From assembly GCF_900094555.1 (NCBI RefSeq), contig NZ_FMAC01000001.1, positions 1,054,001 to 1,118,000 of the forward strand: DNA of 64,000 nt. Direction: 5' to 3'. Position 1 is the first letter of the stretch; each line of letters starts with the position of its first letter. Source of the DNA: Martinezella hainanensis (GTDB lineage: Bacteria; Pseudomonadota; Alphaproteobacteria; Rhizobiales; Rhizobiaceae). The translations under genes and the position numbers were made by a program. The notes below the pieces were generated by a model, which worked only from the letters and a program-made list of their open reading frames with translations, searched no databases and was not told the origin of the DNA. This document shows positions 8,199-16,802 of the stretch, piece after piece.

Positions 8199-8743
8199 CA
8201 ATTCTGGCTTTCTTGGCTGCCCGAGGGCTCGGAAAGCTGAACCATCCAGCTCGCCTGGCGCCCGGTGTCGTATTCCTTGAATCCCATCTTCTGGTAGCCA
8301 CGCGCGTAGCAGTCCTTGACACCTGGGATTTTGAATTCATTTTCCGCCACGCACATTTCGACGTCGCCCGTCCAGCGGCCGCCGCGGGCCGCATCTTCTG
8401 CGTAGAGGTAATAATAGCGGGATTGTAGCGGCCCCTCGATCAAGGTCGCACAGGTATTGGCCGGAATCTGCCACCATCCCTCCGTCACCCAGCCGTCCTT
8501 TGCGCGATAGCCGATCGCCACGCCAACGAGGTTCTGCGTACCGTTGCACGTTCGGAAATCGGCATGGGCCGCATTCGGCATGAAAAAGAACGGCGCTGCT
8601 GCAGCGAGAATGAGGAAGGCGATTCGGGCGAGCGGGCCTGACCGCTTAACGAAACGTGGCGCGACTTGGCTGGACACGGCTTCCAATTGGCTCCCGGTTA
8701 TTCGTTGTTGTTGCTTCTTGCGCCGCCATCCTATGAATGTCAA
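8198..8743 (-). CDS. DUF1036 membrane-anchored/exported protein
   Basis: A 181-residue protein with a basic N-terminus and one hydrophobic stretch (residues about 39-60, ending PNAAHA) that looks like a signal peptide or anchor. The periplasmic domain that follows is rich in aromatic residues and Cys (FRTCNGTQNLVGVAIGY, ARGYQKMGF) and matches the DUF1036 family, of unknown function. The stop overlaps the pyk start codon, so the two are probably one transcript with DUF1036 first. This pairing is recalled from other Rhizobiales, but no functional link to glycolysis is known. Confidence 0.82.
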   Translation of the reverse strand: MTFIGWRRKKQQQRITGSQLEAVSSQVAPRFVKRSGPLARIAFLILAAAAPFFFMPNAAHADFRTCNGTQNLVGVAIGYRAKDGWVTEGWWQIPANTCATLIEGPLQSRYYYLYAEDAARGGRWTGDVEMCVAENEFKIPGVKDCYARGYQKMGFKEYDTGRQASWMVQLSEPSGSQESQN

Positions 8744-8890
8744 CGCAACTCTAATCGATTATATTTTCTTCACGGGACGGTGACGGCACCATGTGCCGCT
8801 CTTCATCCGATCGAAGTTGCGAACCTTGCACCTTCCATCCGCACATGCAATCAAACAAAGAGTTGAAAATTTTAATAACCGACAATCCGT

Positions 8891-9685
8891 ATGACCGATT
8901 TCAGACCATTTGAATTCATACCCGGTAATCGTGACAAAGGCATGGTCATTCTCGGCGACCACGCCATGCGGCATCTGCCCGCATCTTATGGCAGCTTAGG
9001 TCTGCCGGAGGCCGCGTTTTCCCGCCATATCGCCTATGACATCGGCATCGAAAGCCTCTGCCGCTCTCTCTGCGAACGGCTGGGCGTGCCGGGCGTGCTC
9101 GGCGGCTTTTCCCGCCTGCTGATCGATCCGAACCGCGGCGAGGACGACCCGACGCTCATTATGAAGATCTCGGACGGCGCGATTATCCCAGGCAATCACC
9201 CGATCACGGATGAAGAATGGAACCACCGCATCGAGGCTTTCCACAGGCCCTATCACAAGGCGGTCGACGAGACGATTTCCGCGGTAGCTGAGGCGACGGG
9301 CAAAGCACCTCTGATCTTCTCGATGCACTCCTTCACGCCGGCGTGGAAGGGTGTGCCGCGTCCCTGGCATGCGAGCGTGCTCTGGGACAGCGACGACCGT
9401 GCCGTCGTGCCGCTTCTTGCAAAGCTCGGCGCCGATACCAATCTCGTAGTAGGCGACAACGAGCCCTATGACGGCGCCTTGCGCAACGACACGATGTTTC
9501 GCCATTGCATGATGAAGGGCATTCCGCACGCATTGCTGGAGGTTCGTCAGGATCTGATAGGCGACAAGGCCGGGGTTGCCGAATGGGCCGACCGGCTGAC
9601 ACCGATCTTCGCCGAGATCAATACCGATCCGGCGCTCCATGAATATAAGCGATATCCTTCGCGCACCGGCCCTTATGAGGCGTGA
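8891..9685 (+). CDS. N-formylglutamate amidohydrolase family protein
   Basis: A 264-residue soluble enzyme of the N-formylglutamate deformylase family (HutG-like, PF05013). That family hydrolyses N-formyl-L-glutamate to glutamate and formate in histidine degradation. Visible conserved parts are HIAYDIG, LIDPNRG, FHRPYHKAVD and the zinc-site region FSMHSFTPAW. No hut genes adjoin it, so hydrolysis of another N-acyl or N-formyl amino acid is equally possible. It overlaps the extended DUF1244 frame but is followed, 26 bases later, by that gene's preferred start. A paralogue lies at 60134-61018 beside cpdR. Confidence 0.87.
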   Translation: MTDFRPFEFIPGNRDKGMVILGDHAMRHLPASYGSLGLPEAAFSRHIAYDIGIESLCRSLCERLGVPGVLGGFSRLLIDPNRGEDDPTLIMKISDGAIIPGNHPITDEEWNHRIEAFHRPYHKAVDETISAVAEATGKAPLIFSMHSFTPAWKGVPRPWHASVLWDSDDRAVVPLLAKLGADTNLVVGDNEPYDGALRNDTMFRHCMMKGIPHALLEVRQDLIGDKAGVAEWADRLTPIFAEINTDPALHEYKRYPSRTGPYEA

Positions 9686-9711
9686 GCCGGAAGCGAATTG
9701 AGGAGAAAGAG

Positions 9712-10017
9712 ATGACAACACTCACCAAGGAACAAGAGACCGAGCTTGAGGCCGCTGCCTTCCGCCGCCTCGTCGCACATTTGCGCGACCGCAGCGACGT
9801 TCAGAACATTGACCTGATGAACCTGGCTGGCTTCTGCCGCAACTGCCTCTCCAACTGGTATCGCGAAGCAGCCGAAGAGAAGGGCCTGCCCGTCAGCAAG
9901 GACGAGTCGCGCGAAATGATCTACGGCATGCCCTACGAGGATTGGAAAAACCTGCACCAGAAGGAAGCCTCGCCTGTGCAAAAAGCCGCTTTCGAGCAGA
10001 ACAAGCCGAAAGATTAA
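9712..10017 (+). CDS. DUF1244 family protein
   Basis: A 101-residue soluble helical protein matching DUF1244: AAAFRRLVAHLRDRSDVQNI, then GFCRNCLSNWYREAA with two Cys three residues apart, then the GMPYEDWK segment. The family is widespread in proteobacteria and its function is not established. The ATG at 9712 follows GGAGAAAGAG and is preferred to an ATG ten codons upstream that overlaps the previous gene's stop. It is probably co-transcribed with the amidohydrolase. Confidence 0.85.
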   Translation: MTTLTKEQETELEAAAFRRLVAHLRDRSDVQNIDLMNLAGFCRNCLSNWYREAAEEKGLPVSKDESREMIYGMPYEDWKNLHQKEASPVQKAAFEQNKPKD

Positions 10018-10188
10018 CGCTCCCTTCACCAATCCGGCTTGACCTTGCGCGCCATTCGCGGCACGTCATCTGCCCGATCGAATTCGAAATACCGCGCAAG
10101 CCCTGAAGCGATGTGCCGTATCGGTGATCCACCGATCTCATCCGCGACCGGCCGCAAGCGACCCCTTGAGACCCTTTAGGAGAAGTGC

Positions 10189-10440
10189 ATGGAAGAGAAC
10201 AGCGTCGAGAACGTGGCCGCGGCCGAACTGCGTCAATTCATCGAGCGCATCGAGCGCCTCGAAGAAGAAAAGGCCGCGATTGGAAGCGACATCAAGGACG
10301 TCATGGGCGAAGCCAAGGGCCGCGGCTACGACACCAAGGCGATCCGCACCATCATCCGCCTTCGCAAGAAGGATGCGAACGAACGCCTGGAAGAAGAATC
10401 CATCCTGCAGACCTACATGGCTGCACTCGGCATGGAATAA
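10189..10440 (+). CDS. gapR: GapR-type nucleoid-associated protein (DUF2312)
   Basis: An 83-residue, mostly helical, highly charged protein. The coiled-coil start ([20 protein letters not shown]) and the conserved [20 protein letters not shown] segment define the DUF2312/GapR family. In Caulobacter GapR binds overtwisted AT-rich DNA, clamps around it and supports topoisomerase action during chromosome replication and segregation. The gene has AGGAG seven bases before its ATG and its own strong terminator, so it appears monocistronic. Family assignment is strong; the role is transferred from Caulobacter. Confidence 0.92.
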   Translation: MEENSVENVAAAELRQFIERIERLEEEKAAIGSDIKDVMGEAKGRGYDTKAIRTIIRLRKKDANERLEEESILQTYMAALGME

Positions 10441-10470
10441 TCGAGGCCTCTTAGCCTTGCGAGATGATCA

Positions 10471-10498
10471 GGAGCCGGCTTGCCGGCTCCTTTCTTTT
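10471..10498 (+). terminator. Rho-independent terminator of gapR
   Basis: GGAGCCGGC (10471-10479) pairs with GCCGGCTCC (10482-10490) and is followed by TTTCTTTT. It starts 30 bases after the gapR stop. Confidence 0.88.
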
Positions 10499-10505
10499 GA
10501 GCGCA

Positions 10506-11558
10506 TTACTCTGCGAAAAGGCGACCGATCAGGCCAGCAGCACTGCCCTGCCAGAGCTCACCCTTGCCGGCTCCCGACCAGAGAGACAGGAAATCCGGCG
10601 ATCCTTTCGCCGTCGATGCGCCGCGTATGTCCCGCGTGAACTTGTTCTGCGCCGGAAACGGAAGAATGGCCTCGGGCTTCCCATCCATCTCATCCATGAA
10701 ACGGTTCTCGATGCCGCGTGCGAAACGGCCCGAAAAGGCACGCGTCGTCCGCGTGCGGCGCTCCGGCATTTCGAGAAGCTTCTTGCGATAAGGTGCCGAT
10801 GTCCCGGCTTCCGTGCAGGCAAGGAAGGCCGTTCCCATCTGCACGGCCTGCGCGCCCGCCTGTAGCGCCGCCCGGATGTCGCCTGAGGTCATGATGCCGC
10901 CGGCTGCGATCAGCGGCACGCGGATGGTGCCGACGCATTGCGCTAGCAGATCGCGGAGATCGATTTCCGGATCTTCCGCCTTCGCATCAAAAATGCCGCG
11001 ATGGCCGCCAGCCTCGTAGCCTTGCAAGGTGATCGCATCCACGCCGCTTTCTTCCAGCGCCCTCGCCTCCTCGAGCGTCGTCGCCGTGCCGATCAACGGG
11101 ATACCGGCCCTTTTCGCCTCGCGGACATGATCGGCAGGCAGCAATCCGAAGACGAAGCTGAAACAAGCCGGCTTGAGGCGCAAAACCGCTTCGAACTGCG
11201 CGTCGAAATCCTCCTCATAGGGAAGAGCAAGCTGCGGCGACGGCAGCTCCAGCTCCTGGCGGTATCGCGCGGTCGCCTCCACCGCGCGCTCGACCCGATC
11301 GGCTGCGACCTCCGGTATCGAATGCGGAATGAAGAGGTTGATAGAAAACGGTTTGTCGGTTCGCTGCCGCACCTGGGTTGCAAAGGTTTCGATGGCCGCG
11401 GCGTTGGAATAGGCACCGCCCATGGCGCCAAGAGCGCCCGCAGCCGAAGCGGCCGCCGCGAGTTCCGCCGACGAAGGGCCACCGGCCATCGGTGCGACGA
11501 TCAATGGATGCTTCAAACCGAGCTGTTGAAAAAGATTGCTGTCCGTAAGGGCAGACAT
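10506..11558 (-). CDS. Nitronate monooxygenase family flavoprotein
   Basis: A 350-residue TIM-barrel FMN enzyme of the NMO/2-nitropropane dioxygenase family. Visible motifs are PLIVAPMAGGPSSAELAAAA at the N-terminus, LQGYEAGGHRG (the family's histidine-bearing motif III), and the FMN phosphate loop regions VPLIAAGGIMTSGDIRAAL and AVQMGTAFLACTEA. It oxidises alkyl nitronates such as propionate-3-nitronate, mainly for detoxification. It is transcribed toward gapR and stands apart from the upstream dehydrogenase by about 100 bases. Confidence 0.9.
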   Translation of the reverse strand: MSALTDSNLFQQLGLKHPLIVAPMAGGPSSAELAAAASAAGALGAMGGAYSNAAAIETFATQVRQRTDKPFSINLFIPHSIPEVAADRVERAVEATARYRQELELPSPQLALPYEEDFDAQFEAVLRLKPACFSFVFGLLPADHVREAKRAGIPLIGTATTLEEARALEESGVDAITLQGYEAGGHRGIFDAKAEDPEIDLRDLLAQCVGTIRVPLIAAGGIMTSGDIRAALQAGAQAVQMGTAFLACTEAGTSAPYRKKLLEMPERRTRTTRAFSGRFARGIENRFMDEMDGKPEAILPFPAQNKFTRDIRGASTAKGSPDFLSLWSGAGKGELWQGSAAGLIGRLFAE

Positions 11559-11657
11559 GTCCGGCTTCCTTTCAGAAATGTCTGTTCAGGTCTCCATGCA
11601 ACATAGGCGCCGCGCAGCGGCTTCCCAAGTATAAGCTCGGGGAAATTTATACTTTAG

Positions 11658-12581
11658 TCAGCTCCGCCTGAGTGCTGCGGTACGGGCCTCGATGGCGGCA
11701 ACCACCGACACCATGTCGAGCCGACCATTGCCGAGCTCGACGCTCTCGCCATAAAGGGTCCGGCAAAGATCGAGAACCGGCGACGCCATGCCGGCGGCGC
11801 GGGCTGCCTCGGCAATCAGTTTCGTACTGTTGAACGCGTCAGCCGTTGCCGCCTGAACTGAAAAATCTCGCGAGATAAGCTTCGGAATTTTCACGCGCGT
11901 CAGATCGCTGGCCATCGGACCGGAATCGATGGCGGCCTGGAAGGTCTTGAGATCGAGCCCATTGCTCTCGGCAAAATGCGCCGCTTCGGTGAGCCCTGCC
12001 AGCATCGTGCAGAGATAGAGATTGACGGTCAGCTTCATCAGGAGCGCATTGCCGACCGGCCCGCACAGGATCGTTTCGCGGCACATGGGCGCAAGCAGTG
12101 GCCGCACTTCTGCGACCGTCTCCTGATCGCCGCCGAGCAATGCGACGAGCTGCCCCATCTCGGCGGGCTTCCGCGAGCCTGAAACCGGAGCCTCGACATA
12201 GCGCCCGCCGGCGGCGAGAATATCGGCGGCCAGCCCGCGCGAATAGTCGGGCGGATTGGAGCCCATCGACACCACGAGATGCCCGGAGACCAGCTTGGCG
12301 AAATCCGGCGTCCCGCGCCGCAGCACCTCGTCCAGTACCATTTCGTTGACGAGCATGAGGATGACGATGCGGGTGCGTTCGAACACCTCCTCGACGCCTG
12401 CGGCAACAGTCGCGCCGGCCTCGCGCAGCGGGTCGCCGGCGGCGGGCGAGCGGTTCCAGACCACGAGCTTCGTGCCGGCCTTCGCCAGATTGAGGGCCAT
12501 CGGCTGGCCCATGACGCCGAGACCGACAAAGCCGATTCCCTCGCCCGGCGCGGCGCCGGGACGTTCGCTGACGTTGGTCAT
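11658..12581 (-). CDS. NAD(P)-dependent beta-hydroxyacid dehydrogenase (3-HIBADH family)
   Basis: A 307-residue paralogue of the enzyme at 5749-6636. It has a Rossmann motif (IGFVGLGVMGQPMALNLAKA), the substrate loop SGSRKPAEMGQL, and the catalytic lysine in the LLMKLTVNLYL helix. I chose the double-ATG region (12584/12581) because GGAG lies 5-8 bases upstream; the longer frame adds an unlikely 22 residues. It sits near ilvE and could act in valine breakdown (3-hydroxyisobutyrate to methylmalonate semialdehyde), though glyoxylate/succinic semialdehyde reductase activity is also possible. The gap to ilvE is about 100 bases. Confidence 0.87.
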   Translation of the reverse strand: MTNVSERPGAAPGEGIGFVGLGVMGQPMALNLAKAGTKLVVWNRSPAAGDPLREAGATVAAGVEEVFERTRIVILMLVNEMVLDEVLRRGTPDFAKLVSGHLVVSMGSNPPDYSRGLAADILAAGGRYVEAPVSGSRKPAEMGQLVALLGGDQETVAEVRPLLAPMCRETILCGPVGNALLMKLTVNLYLCTMLAGLTEAAHFAESNGLDLKTFQAAIDSGPMASDLTRVKIPKLISRDFSVQAATADAFNSTKLIAEAARAAGMASPVLDLCRTLYGESVELGNGRLDMVSVVAAIEARTAALRRS

Positions 12582-12682
12582 CATAACAACTCCGATATTT
12601 CGGGTGACGATGCGATCTCTCGTGTCAGAGCCGGCGGGAGCGCTCACATGCCTTTCCCGCCGGGTATCGGTTCATGGTCCGC

Positions 12683-13780
12683 TTAGAACAGGCGGTCCAG
12701 CCACTCATTCTTGTCCGGCGCGCGGCCGAACTGGATGTCCGTCAGCGCCGCCTTCAAGCGCAGGGTCGTAGGACCAGCTTCACCATCACCGATGGTGAAA
12801 CCGTGCTTGTGGCCCTTCAGCTTGCCGATCGGCGTCACGACAGCTGCCGTGCCGCAAGCAAAGGCTTCGCTCAGGCGTCCGCTCTCGGCATCGGCCTGCC
12901 ACTGCTCGATCGAATAGGGCTCTTCGCGAACGGTCAGCCCCATGTCGCGTCCGAGCTTGATGAGGGAGTCGCGTGTGATGCCCGGCAGGATCGTGCCCGT
13001 CAGCGGCGGCGTCTGGAGCGAGCCATCCTTGAAGACGAAGAAGATGTTCATGCCGCCAAGCTCTTCGATCCAGCGCTTTTCGACGGCATCGAGGAAGACG
13101 ACCTGATCGCAGCCCTCACGCTGGCCTTCGGCAAGCGCGGACAGGCTTGCGGCATAATTGCCGCCGCACTTGGCAGCACCGGTGCCGCCGGGAGCTGCGC
13201 GCGTGTAATTCTCGGAAAGCCAAAGCGTAACGGCCGACCCGCCACCCTTGAAGAAAGAGGCAACAGGAGAGGCGATGACACAGAAGACGTAATCGGTCGC
13301 AGGCCTCGTGCCGAGCGCGACTTCGGTGCCGATCATGAATGGTCGCAGATAGAGCGATGAGCCCTCAGCGGTCGGAATCCATTCACGATCGATCTTGACC
13401 AGCTCGCGAACCGACTCGACGAACATGTTCTCAGGCAGGGTTGGCATCGCCAGCCGTTCGGCCGAATTGTGGAAACGGCGCGCGTTGGCGCTCGGACGGA
13501 AGAGTGCCGCCCCGCCGTCGGGCAGGTGATAGGCCTTCATACCCTCGAAAATTTCCTGGGCATAGTGAAGCACGACGGTCGCCGGATCGAGAGCAAGCGC
13601 CTTGCGCGGCTCGATCTTGGGACTGTGCCAACCGCGATCCTGCGAATAGCGGATCGTCACCATGTGGTCGGTGAAGATGCGGCCGAAGCCCGGGTTCTGC
13701 AGCAGCGCTTCCCGCTCGCTTGCCGTCGCGGGATTGGGGTTTTTCTGGATGTCGAAGGTTAATGTTTCGCTGTTGCTCAT
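12683..13780 (-). CDS. ilvE: Branched-chain amino-acid aminotransferase
   Basis: A 365-residue fold-type IV PLP transaminase of the longer (eukaryotic/IlvK-like) class. It interconverts Leu, Ile and Val with their 2-oxoacids using 2-oxoglutarate/glutamate. Seen motifs are YAQEIFEGMKAY, the RPFMIGTEVALG strand, the PLP-lysine region GGTGAAKCGGNYAASL, the EELGGMNIFFVF loop, and GTAAVVTPIG near the C-terminus. The start at 13780 has GGAGGAG upstream; the reading frame extends 36 codons further with no family similarity. A 191-base leader separates it from the upstream flavin oxidase. Confidence 0.94.
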   Translation of the reverse strand: MSNSETLTFDIQKNPNPATASEREALLQNPGFGRIFTDHMVTIRYSQDRGWHSPKIEPRKALALDPATVVLHYAQEIFEGMKAYHLPDGGAALFRPSANARRFHNSAERLAMPTLPENMFVESVRELVKIDREWIPTAEGSSLYLRPFMIGTEVALGTRPATDYVFCVIASPVASFFKGGGSAVTLWLSENYTRAAPGGTGAAKCGGNYAASLSALAEGQREGCDQVVFLDAVEKRWIEELGGMNIFFVFKDGSLQTPPLTGTILPGITRDSLIKLGRDMGLTVREEPYSIEQWQADAESGRLSEAFACGTAAVVTPIGKLKGHKHGFTIGDGEAGPTTLRLKAALTDIQFGRAPDKNEWLDRLF

Positions 13781-13971
13781 GGCTCCTCCAATGCTTCTTT
13801 TGTCGCGGCTTTCGCCGCCCATCTCCCGAAGGATGGTGTAAATCAAATCGGGTGGTATTTGATTGCGTTTACGCCTGTTCTCACGCAAGTTTAAGAGCGA
13901 TTTGCATAAAATTATGAGGCGAATCGCTATTTCTCGCTTGCAAGCTGGCTATCGGTCTCATCGGGCTTCCA

Positions 13972-15234
13972 TCAGAGCGATTTCGCAATGGCCTCGGCGG
14001 CGGCAGCGCCGGTTTCATAGGCCCCGTGTGCGGTAGAATAACGCGCCTTCGAGCAGGCCTCTCCAGCGAAGAACAAGCGCCCGTCACGGGGCGCGCACAG
14101 AACGTCGCGGAGATCGGAAGCACCCGGCGTCGCATAGGAATAGGAGCCACCGAAGAAGAGCTCCCCCGCCCAGGCCGACGCAGCCAGCGGCGACAGTTTC
14201 CTGCCGACATCCGCGCCGAAGACACGCTTCAACTGCTCGACCGAAAAATCAAACATGGCATCGATGCCCTCCCGCTCCAGATCGAGCGCGAGATCGGCGG
14301 CGAAATAGGCCTCGATGACTGGCATGCCGAACGGCTTCAGCTGATAGGCTCCCGTCCGGCGGCTATGCTGCGATCCCATCACATGGGTATCGTCCGGAAA
14401 CATCCGAGGCTCGGCGACACGTATGAAAAGCTTGTTTGCCAGGCCGAGCGGCAAGCGAGACGCCGCCTCGATCTTTTCCGGCAAAGGCGGCCAGAAGGCG
14501 ATGCGTTCGGCCGCGAGCACATTGGTCGAAACCGTGGTGACGACGGCCCTCGCTCGCAGCTCGCCTTTGCTCGTCGCAAGCACTACCCGGTCGGCGCCGC
14601 TGTGGTCGATGCGACTGACCTCGGCTCCGAGAACGGCCGGCACCGGCAAGCCGTAGGTCGCAACCAAACTGCCGTAGCCTTGCCGCACGCGCCAATCAGG
14701 ACCGGGACCGGGATCGTAGCGGCCAAGATCGATCACCGAGGACTTGTCGAGCTCTCCTCCGGTCATGAAGGCGCCGACGGCGTAAATCCTTTCACCCCAC
14801 GGATCATCAGGGGACAACATGGTCGAGAGATCTGCGTCTGCATCGCCCTCATAATTATAGACCCGCTCGAAGAAGTCGTTGATGGCGACAGCCGCAGCCT
14901 TTGCATCGGGATCGTTCTGCTCCAGCCGATGGCCGCCGTCGCTCCAAGGCGCGGGTGTGCGATCGACGGTCAGGCCCACTTCCTCGGCAATCTTCGTCCA
15001 GGCGTTGGTGCGTGCGCCATGCAGCCAGCCGCAGCCGAGATCCAGCGCGGCGGCAGCGGCCCCGAACGGATGGACTGAGCGGGCGCGGCCGCCGACACGA
15101 TCAGACGCTTCGAGCAGGACAATCGAGAGATCCGGCCGAAGCAATTGCAGTTGCCGTGCCGCACCAACACCGGCCGCTCCGGCACCAATCACGGCAACGT
15201 CGACCTCGCCGCCTCTCCAGGATTCGATGGGCAT
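13972..15234 (-). CDS. Flavin amine oxidase family FAD enzyme
   Basis: A 420-residue protein. It begins with an FAD Rossmann fold (VAVIGAGAAGVGAARQLQLL, then a Glu in LLEASDRVGGRARS) and ends with the FAD-contacting FFAGEACSKARYSTAHGAYE motif of flavin monoamine oxidases. It probably oxidises an amine or polyamine with O2, giving aldehyde, ammonia and H2O2. There is no signal peptide. The frame is open 81 codons upstream, but the ATG at 15234 has AAGGA eight bases before it and begins the FAD fold. It is divergent from the copper-type cluster. The substrate is unknown. Confidence 0.88.
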   Translation of the reverse strand: MPIESWRGGEVDVAVIGAGAAGVGAARQLQLLRPDLSIVLLEASDRVGGRARSVHPFGAAAAALDLGCGWLHGARTNAWTKIAEEVGLTVDRTPAPWSDGGHRLEQNDPDAKAAAVAINDFFERVYNYEGDADADLSTMLSPDDPWGERIYAVGAFMTGGELDKSSVIDLGRYDPGPGPDWRVRQGYGSLVATYGLPVPAVLGAEVSRIDHSGADRVVLATSKGELRARAVVTTVSTNVLAAERIAFWPPLPEKIEAASRLPLGLANKLFIRVAEPRMFPDDTHVMGSQHSRRTGAYQLKPFGMPVIEAYFAADLALDLEREGIDAMFDFSVEQLKRVFGADVGRKLSPLAASAWAGELFFGGSYSYATPGASDLRDVLCAPRDGRLFFAGEACSKARYSTAHGAYETGAAAAEAIAKSL

Positions 15235-15452
15235 TCCAATTCCTTTTCGCGCAAATGCCAGAGAATAGTCCAGCCGCGCGACTTGGTGATATGAGGTTCG
15301 CCAATCCGCCGACGCGAACCCTTGCCACCATCTGTAGCCGACCTCGGCGCAGCCTGTAAACGGGCGCAGCGACGGGGATACCAAATTGCCGCATTGAGCT
15401 GAAACGGCGAATGTCGTACGTGCTTCATCCAGGCAGATAGTGAGGAAAGATC

Positions 15453-15857
15453 GTGCAGAAGCGGATCTTCGCGACAACGCAAGGACTGATGCGCATTCTA
15501 TGCGCCGTCGCGTTGATGTCGGTCGGTTTCGCGCATCATCCAGCCCTTGCCAGCGCCGCCGAACTGCCTCCCCTGGAGCTCTCGCAGTACCGCTTGCCGG
15601 ATGGAAGCCTGCCCATCATCTGCACGACCGAGAAGACCGCTGATGGCAAACAGCACGGCAAAGCCCATATGCCGGGCTGCGAAGCCTGCCGAATTTCAGC
15701 CGTAGCGCTCCTGCCCCGTCCGCCGGCCGAAATGTGCGGCAATCTCGCGTCTGTGCGAGAGGGTCCGGTTCCATCCAAAACCGCGGCATTCCGCCGCCAG
15801 CTCCATCCGCCTAATTGCGGACCACGCGCCCCGCCAGCATTCCAAACACTTGCCTGA
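15453..15857 (+). CDS. DUF2946-like exported protein
   Basis: A 134-residue protein with an N-terminal signal peptide (MRILCAVALMSVGF to ALASA). Its mature part has a CxxC motif (HMPGCEACRISAVALLPRPP), a second Cys pair further along, and a C-terminal GPRAPPA tail. These features resemble DUF2946 proteins, which sit beside copper-handling genes; the Cys/His/Met content suits copper binding. The frame starts at a GTG (15453, GAGGAA upstream); an ATG at 15489 with AAGGA upstream is an equal alternative that would still include the signal peptide. Assignment is moderate. It is first in a cluster ending with copC. Confidence 0.6.
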   Translation: MQKRIFATTQGLMRILCAVALMSVGFAHHPALASAAELPPLELSQYRLPDGSLPIICTTEKTADGKQHGKAHMPGCEACRISAVALLPRPPAEMCGNLASVREGPVPSKTAAFRRQLHPPNCGPRAPPAFQTLA

Positions 15858-16117
15858 GCCAGCGCTGCGACCAATGCCGCAGTCGCCTGGCCGGCAAGCC
15901 TTCGTGTCGACGGCGGATCGTCCTCCGCGCCACGCAGGCAAGCAGCTTGCCATGAAAGCCTCGCGGGCAGCCTCTGCCAGGAGGCGCAGACCTCTCCCAA
16001 GGAAACCGATCATGATCCGATTGATATGCCATCGTGCAGCCTTCGGCCCCCATCGTGCCGACACAGCCGGCATCGACACTCATTTTTCAGCCGAGACGCA
16101 TAGTAATGGAGGCGACC

Positions 16118-16381
16118 ATGCCGACAGAGCTCAATAAGACGGCGACCGGACGTCGTGCCTCTTTCAAATCGCGTCCGGAAACACCGATGTTCACAAAGGA
16201 GTGGGCCATTCCGGCGATCCTCACCGTCTTTCTGCTCGGCGTCTGCGGTCTGATCGCATATTTCACCTGGACCCTTATGCCGCCGGCAGCGACGGCACAG
16301 AATCAGGTCGGCGGTCCCTTCACGCTCAACGACGGCCTTGGTCATCCGACTGCCGATCCCGCGCCGAAGAAGCAGCAATAG
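16118..16381 (+). CDS. Small membrane protein resembling a truncated SCO1/SenC N-terminus
   Basis: An 87-residue protein with a basic cytoplasmic N-terminus, one transmembrane helix (about residues 30-52, AILTVFLLGVCGLIAYFTW) and a short tail containing VGGPFTLNDGLGHPTAD. That tail closely resembles the start of the SCO1/SenC thioredoxin-like domain (GGPFxLxDxxGxxVT), but the domain itself, including its CxxxC copper site, is absent: a stop follows after PAPKKQQ. The start at 16118 has GGAGG five bases upstream. It is either a decayed SCO gene or a small protein that kept only the anchor. It sits 32 bases before copC. Confidence 0.6.
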   Translation: MPTELNKTATGRRASFKSRPETPMFTKEWAIPAILTVFLLGVCGLIAYFTWTLMPPAATAQNQVGGPFTLNDGLGHPTADPAPKKQQ

Positions 16382-16413
16382 CTGCAGCCGACAAGCCAGA
16401 AACGGAGACGAAA

Positions 16414-16782
16414 ATGCCTCGGATGAAGACGCTGCTTCTCGCCACAGTCACGATGACGATCGCTCTCGCAGGCCAGGCCCTTGCACACGCTCACCTGAAA
16501 ACCTCCACGCCTGCCGCCGATAGCACCGTCAAGCAGGCACCTTCAGTGCTCGATCTCAGCTTCACCGAAAGCCTCAATCTGAAGTTCAGCGGCGCGACAG
16601 TCACCGGAGAGAACAAGAAGACGATCAAGACTGGCGGGACGGCTCTGACGGACGGCGACAAAACGCTGACAGTACCCGTGGTCGACATGCTCGCACCCGG
16701 CAAATACACCGTCAAATGGCATGTGCTCTCAACCGATGGCCACAAGACCAACGGCAGCTACAGCTTCACAATCGCACCCTGA
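16414..16782 (+). CDS. copC: CopC-domain periplasmic copper-binding protein
   Basis: A 122-residue secreted protein. A signal peptide ends AGQALAHA, so the mature protein begins His-Ala-His, the N-terminal copper(II) brace of CopC/YobA proteins. The immunoglobulin-like beta domain follows (LKTSTPAADSTVKQAPSVLD, LSFTESLNLKFSGATVTG) and ends with VKWHVLSTDGHKTNGSYSFT, which includes the conserved Asp-Gly-His. It binds periplasmic copper for resistance or delivery. No copD membrane partner follows; the next gene runs in the opposite direction. GGAGACG precedes the ATG. Confidence 0.9.
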   Translation: MPRMKTLLLATVTMTIALAGQALAHAHLKTSTPAADSTVKQAPSVLDLSFTESLNLKFSGATVTGENKKTIKTGGTALTDGDKTLTVPVVDMLAPGKYTVKWHVLSTDGHKTNGSYSFTIAP

Positions 16783-16802
16783 TCAGATGAGGCAACCGCT
16801 GC

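Noticed and set aside
6630..8240. 536-codon frame opposite pyk
   Set aside because: It is an antisense shadow of pyruvate kinase with no family motifs; GC-rich codon bias creates long open antisense frames.
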